NCBI GenBank assembly: GCA_905397405.1
Contig: CAJPVJ010000071.1
Span: 1-46,783 of the forward strand
Length of the DNA stretch: 46,783 nt
Reading direction: 5' to 3'
Origin: Oppiella nova
Lineage: Eukaryota > Arthropoda > Arachnida > Sarcoptiformes > Oppiidae
Shown: piece after piece, positions 45,141 to 46,783 of the stretch
How the letters are laid out: every line of letters starts with the position of its first letter
How positions within the stretch are numbered: position 1 is the stretch's first letter
The notes under the pieces: generated by a model
The model's database searches: none
Told to the model about the DNA's origin: nothing
Seen by the model: the letters and a program-made list of their open reading frames with translations, nothing else
Translations under genes and position numbers: made by a program

Positions 45141-46635
45141 GTTCAAAAACATCTTTCATTCAAACAAATGTTTGTCTTTTATTTTAAGACTTAATTCTTA
45201 AGATATATAGTACTTTGAAAATTTTAACAAATAAATTAAAATTTATGTCTTCTGTAAAACACTATTCAAATCATTCATACTTTATATGAAATGGTTTTAA
45301 TACAAAACTTTAATTTAGAAATTCCTCTAAAATTCAATAAATTTATATTTATTAATAATAGAATTAACAGTAATTGTGAAAATATATTGGCAATTATGTT
45401 AATATATCAATATTTAGCAGCATTTCTTTTATATACGTATATAATATAAATATATTATTTTTATATTAAAATATTATAGAACATTAAAAGTATCATTTTA
45501 AAAATTTAAAATAGCTTTATTTAGAATGTTTCTGTTCAATTTTATATTGATAAATACAATGTTTTGGCAATTCAATACAGTATATTCTTAAATTCTTTAG
45601 ATTACAATTTTATTATAATAATTCTTATTATATTATAATATAATAATTTGATTTTTTGAATAGGTAATTAATATTATTATATTAGTTATCATTTATTATC
45701 ATAAATCTTAAATGATGCACTGAATATAATAAATGAAATAATAACTTAATATATGATATTTACGATAAGTTAGCATACAATTTTATATATGAAATGATTG
45801 AATGTTATAATTTAGATTTAGTTTACTATATGCTTTTCATGCTTACTAATGTTATATAAAAATAAAATAATTAGTAAATTATTTATAAGTGTTATTATTA
45901 TTGATGTATTTAATATTTGCAAGAATATAATTGATCTTATATTTATTAAAATGAAGAAGAAATGAATGAATGGTTTGAATGAAATTGATAGAAACGTTTG
46001 CTGCACACAAAATTTAGAATAAGTTTGAAAGTGTAGCACAAATAGTGTAGGATTTGAGTCTAATTTAATGCTACAATTCTCTCCCATATTTTGCTTTTAT
46101 GCTAAATGTTAAGCTTAAGGTTTGAAATTTTACTGTTTTTGTATTTTATTTAAAATAAAATAATATAAGAATTTGAGATAAAAGCTATAAAATTATAAAT
46201 CAAAAAACAAATTAAATTGAGAAAAGAATCGTTTAGTAAAATATAAAATTCATACAAAAATATATTTATTTATAAGAAGGACAACAGAATAAAAGGGAAT
46301 CCTTTTATGAGTTGAATATAAAACGATTCACGTTTTAAAATAACAATTTTTTATATAACTATTGCATTGATTTTCATCACTCACTGAACGGACAAAATAT
46401 AGGTTTTCACGAAAGTCGGTAAAACTCAAAGATGAATGATTTTCATACTTTATAACACTTGTTATTATTCACTGAATTTATAGTAAGAGAAGGCATACAG
46501 TATAAGAAACACATTCTCCATATTATTTACTATTCAATTGGTTTGCATTTAAAATGATATACTTTATCAATTGTAGTGATTGTAAACAAGTTGAATAGAT
46601 TTTTATATTAAATTCAATAATAGCGCTGAGAATGA
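45141..46635. other. Non-coding AT-rich stretch
   Basis: Nothing recognised. Confidence 0.5.
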
Positions 46636-46677
46636 GTGTGTGTGTGTGTGTATGTGTGTGTGTGTGTGTGTGTGTGT
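46636..46677. repeat. (TG)n microsatellite
   Basis: About 21 TG units with one TA interruption. Confidence 0.95.
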
Positions 46678-46783
46678 AAATACAGTAATTGTTATTCAAA
46701 TGAAACAAATGATTTTACTTAACAAATGCTAATCTCAGTTATGATTACTATTTTCTTTATTTAGAATATCATTTAAAATAAAT

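Noticed and set aside
44877-45201. Two overlapping plus-strand open frames of about 100 codons
   Set aside because: They have no domain, overlap each other in different frames and cover the GC-richer patch by chance.
1-46783. CRISPR arrays, bacterial operons or tRNA/rRNA genes
   Set aside because: The DNA is eukaryotic by its introns and telomere repeats. Direct repeats here are microsatellites or large duplications, and no tRNA- or rRNA-like segment was seen.

Overview
The window looks like arthropod nuclear DNA. It is AT-rich (roughly 70% by eye), it opens with CCTAA repeats (the complement of the arthropod telomere unit TTAGG), and its host genes have short GT-AG introns, many of 60-80 nt. 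Small introns, low GC and TTAGG together would suit a mite or a similar small-genome arthropod, but the species cannot be settled from the sequence.

Layout. 1-28: telomere-type CCTAA repeats. 29-5211: an apparently full-length, open non-LTR retrotransposon (LINE) lying inside the repeats. It has a gag-like ORF1 with CCHC knuckles and an ORF2 with endonuclease, reverse transcriptase, RNase H and a C-terminal Cys/His motif. 5212-5236: CCTAA repeats resume. 5320-7078 and 7615-8701 (both minus): two tandem paralogous genes for secreted proteins with three von Willebrand factor C (VWC) modules each; the telomere-proximal copy is complete and the other looks eroded at both ends. 8970-10174: nested palindromes, including a foldback with two 318-bp arms that look identical. 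10694-23403 (minus): a multi-exon gene of the Sidestep family (five Ig domains, FN3, one transmembrane helix, signalling-type tail). I reconstructed 17 exons whose splice phases all agree (927 residues); the 5' exon or exons with the signal peptide were not found. Two of its exons are tandemly duplicated, and the extra copy could encode a membrane-free form. 23404-46783: a long non-coding stretch with microsatellites, inverted duplications, a probable hAT-type MITE relative and a nested repeat complex at 33.3-36.4 kb. No convincing exon was found there; it may be the first intron and upstream region of the Sidestep-family gene.

Most notable: (1) the telomeric LINE is saturated with the pentamer GACGC and its complement GCGTC, about 115 hits in 5.1 kb by hand count against roughly 8 expected. 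The hits occur in all three codon phases and in both UTRs, so protein sequence does not explain them. (2) The Sidestep-like receptor has two ITIM-like tyrosine motifs and a class I PDZ ligand at its C-terminus. (3) The exon duplication in that gene would end in a stop codon followed by a polyadenylation signal. (4) An intron carries a miRNA-precursor-like hairpin, and two separate ~1-kb foldbacks could form long double-stranded RNA.

All counts and boundaries were made by reading the sequence; no alignment or database search was run.
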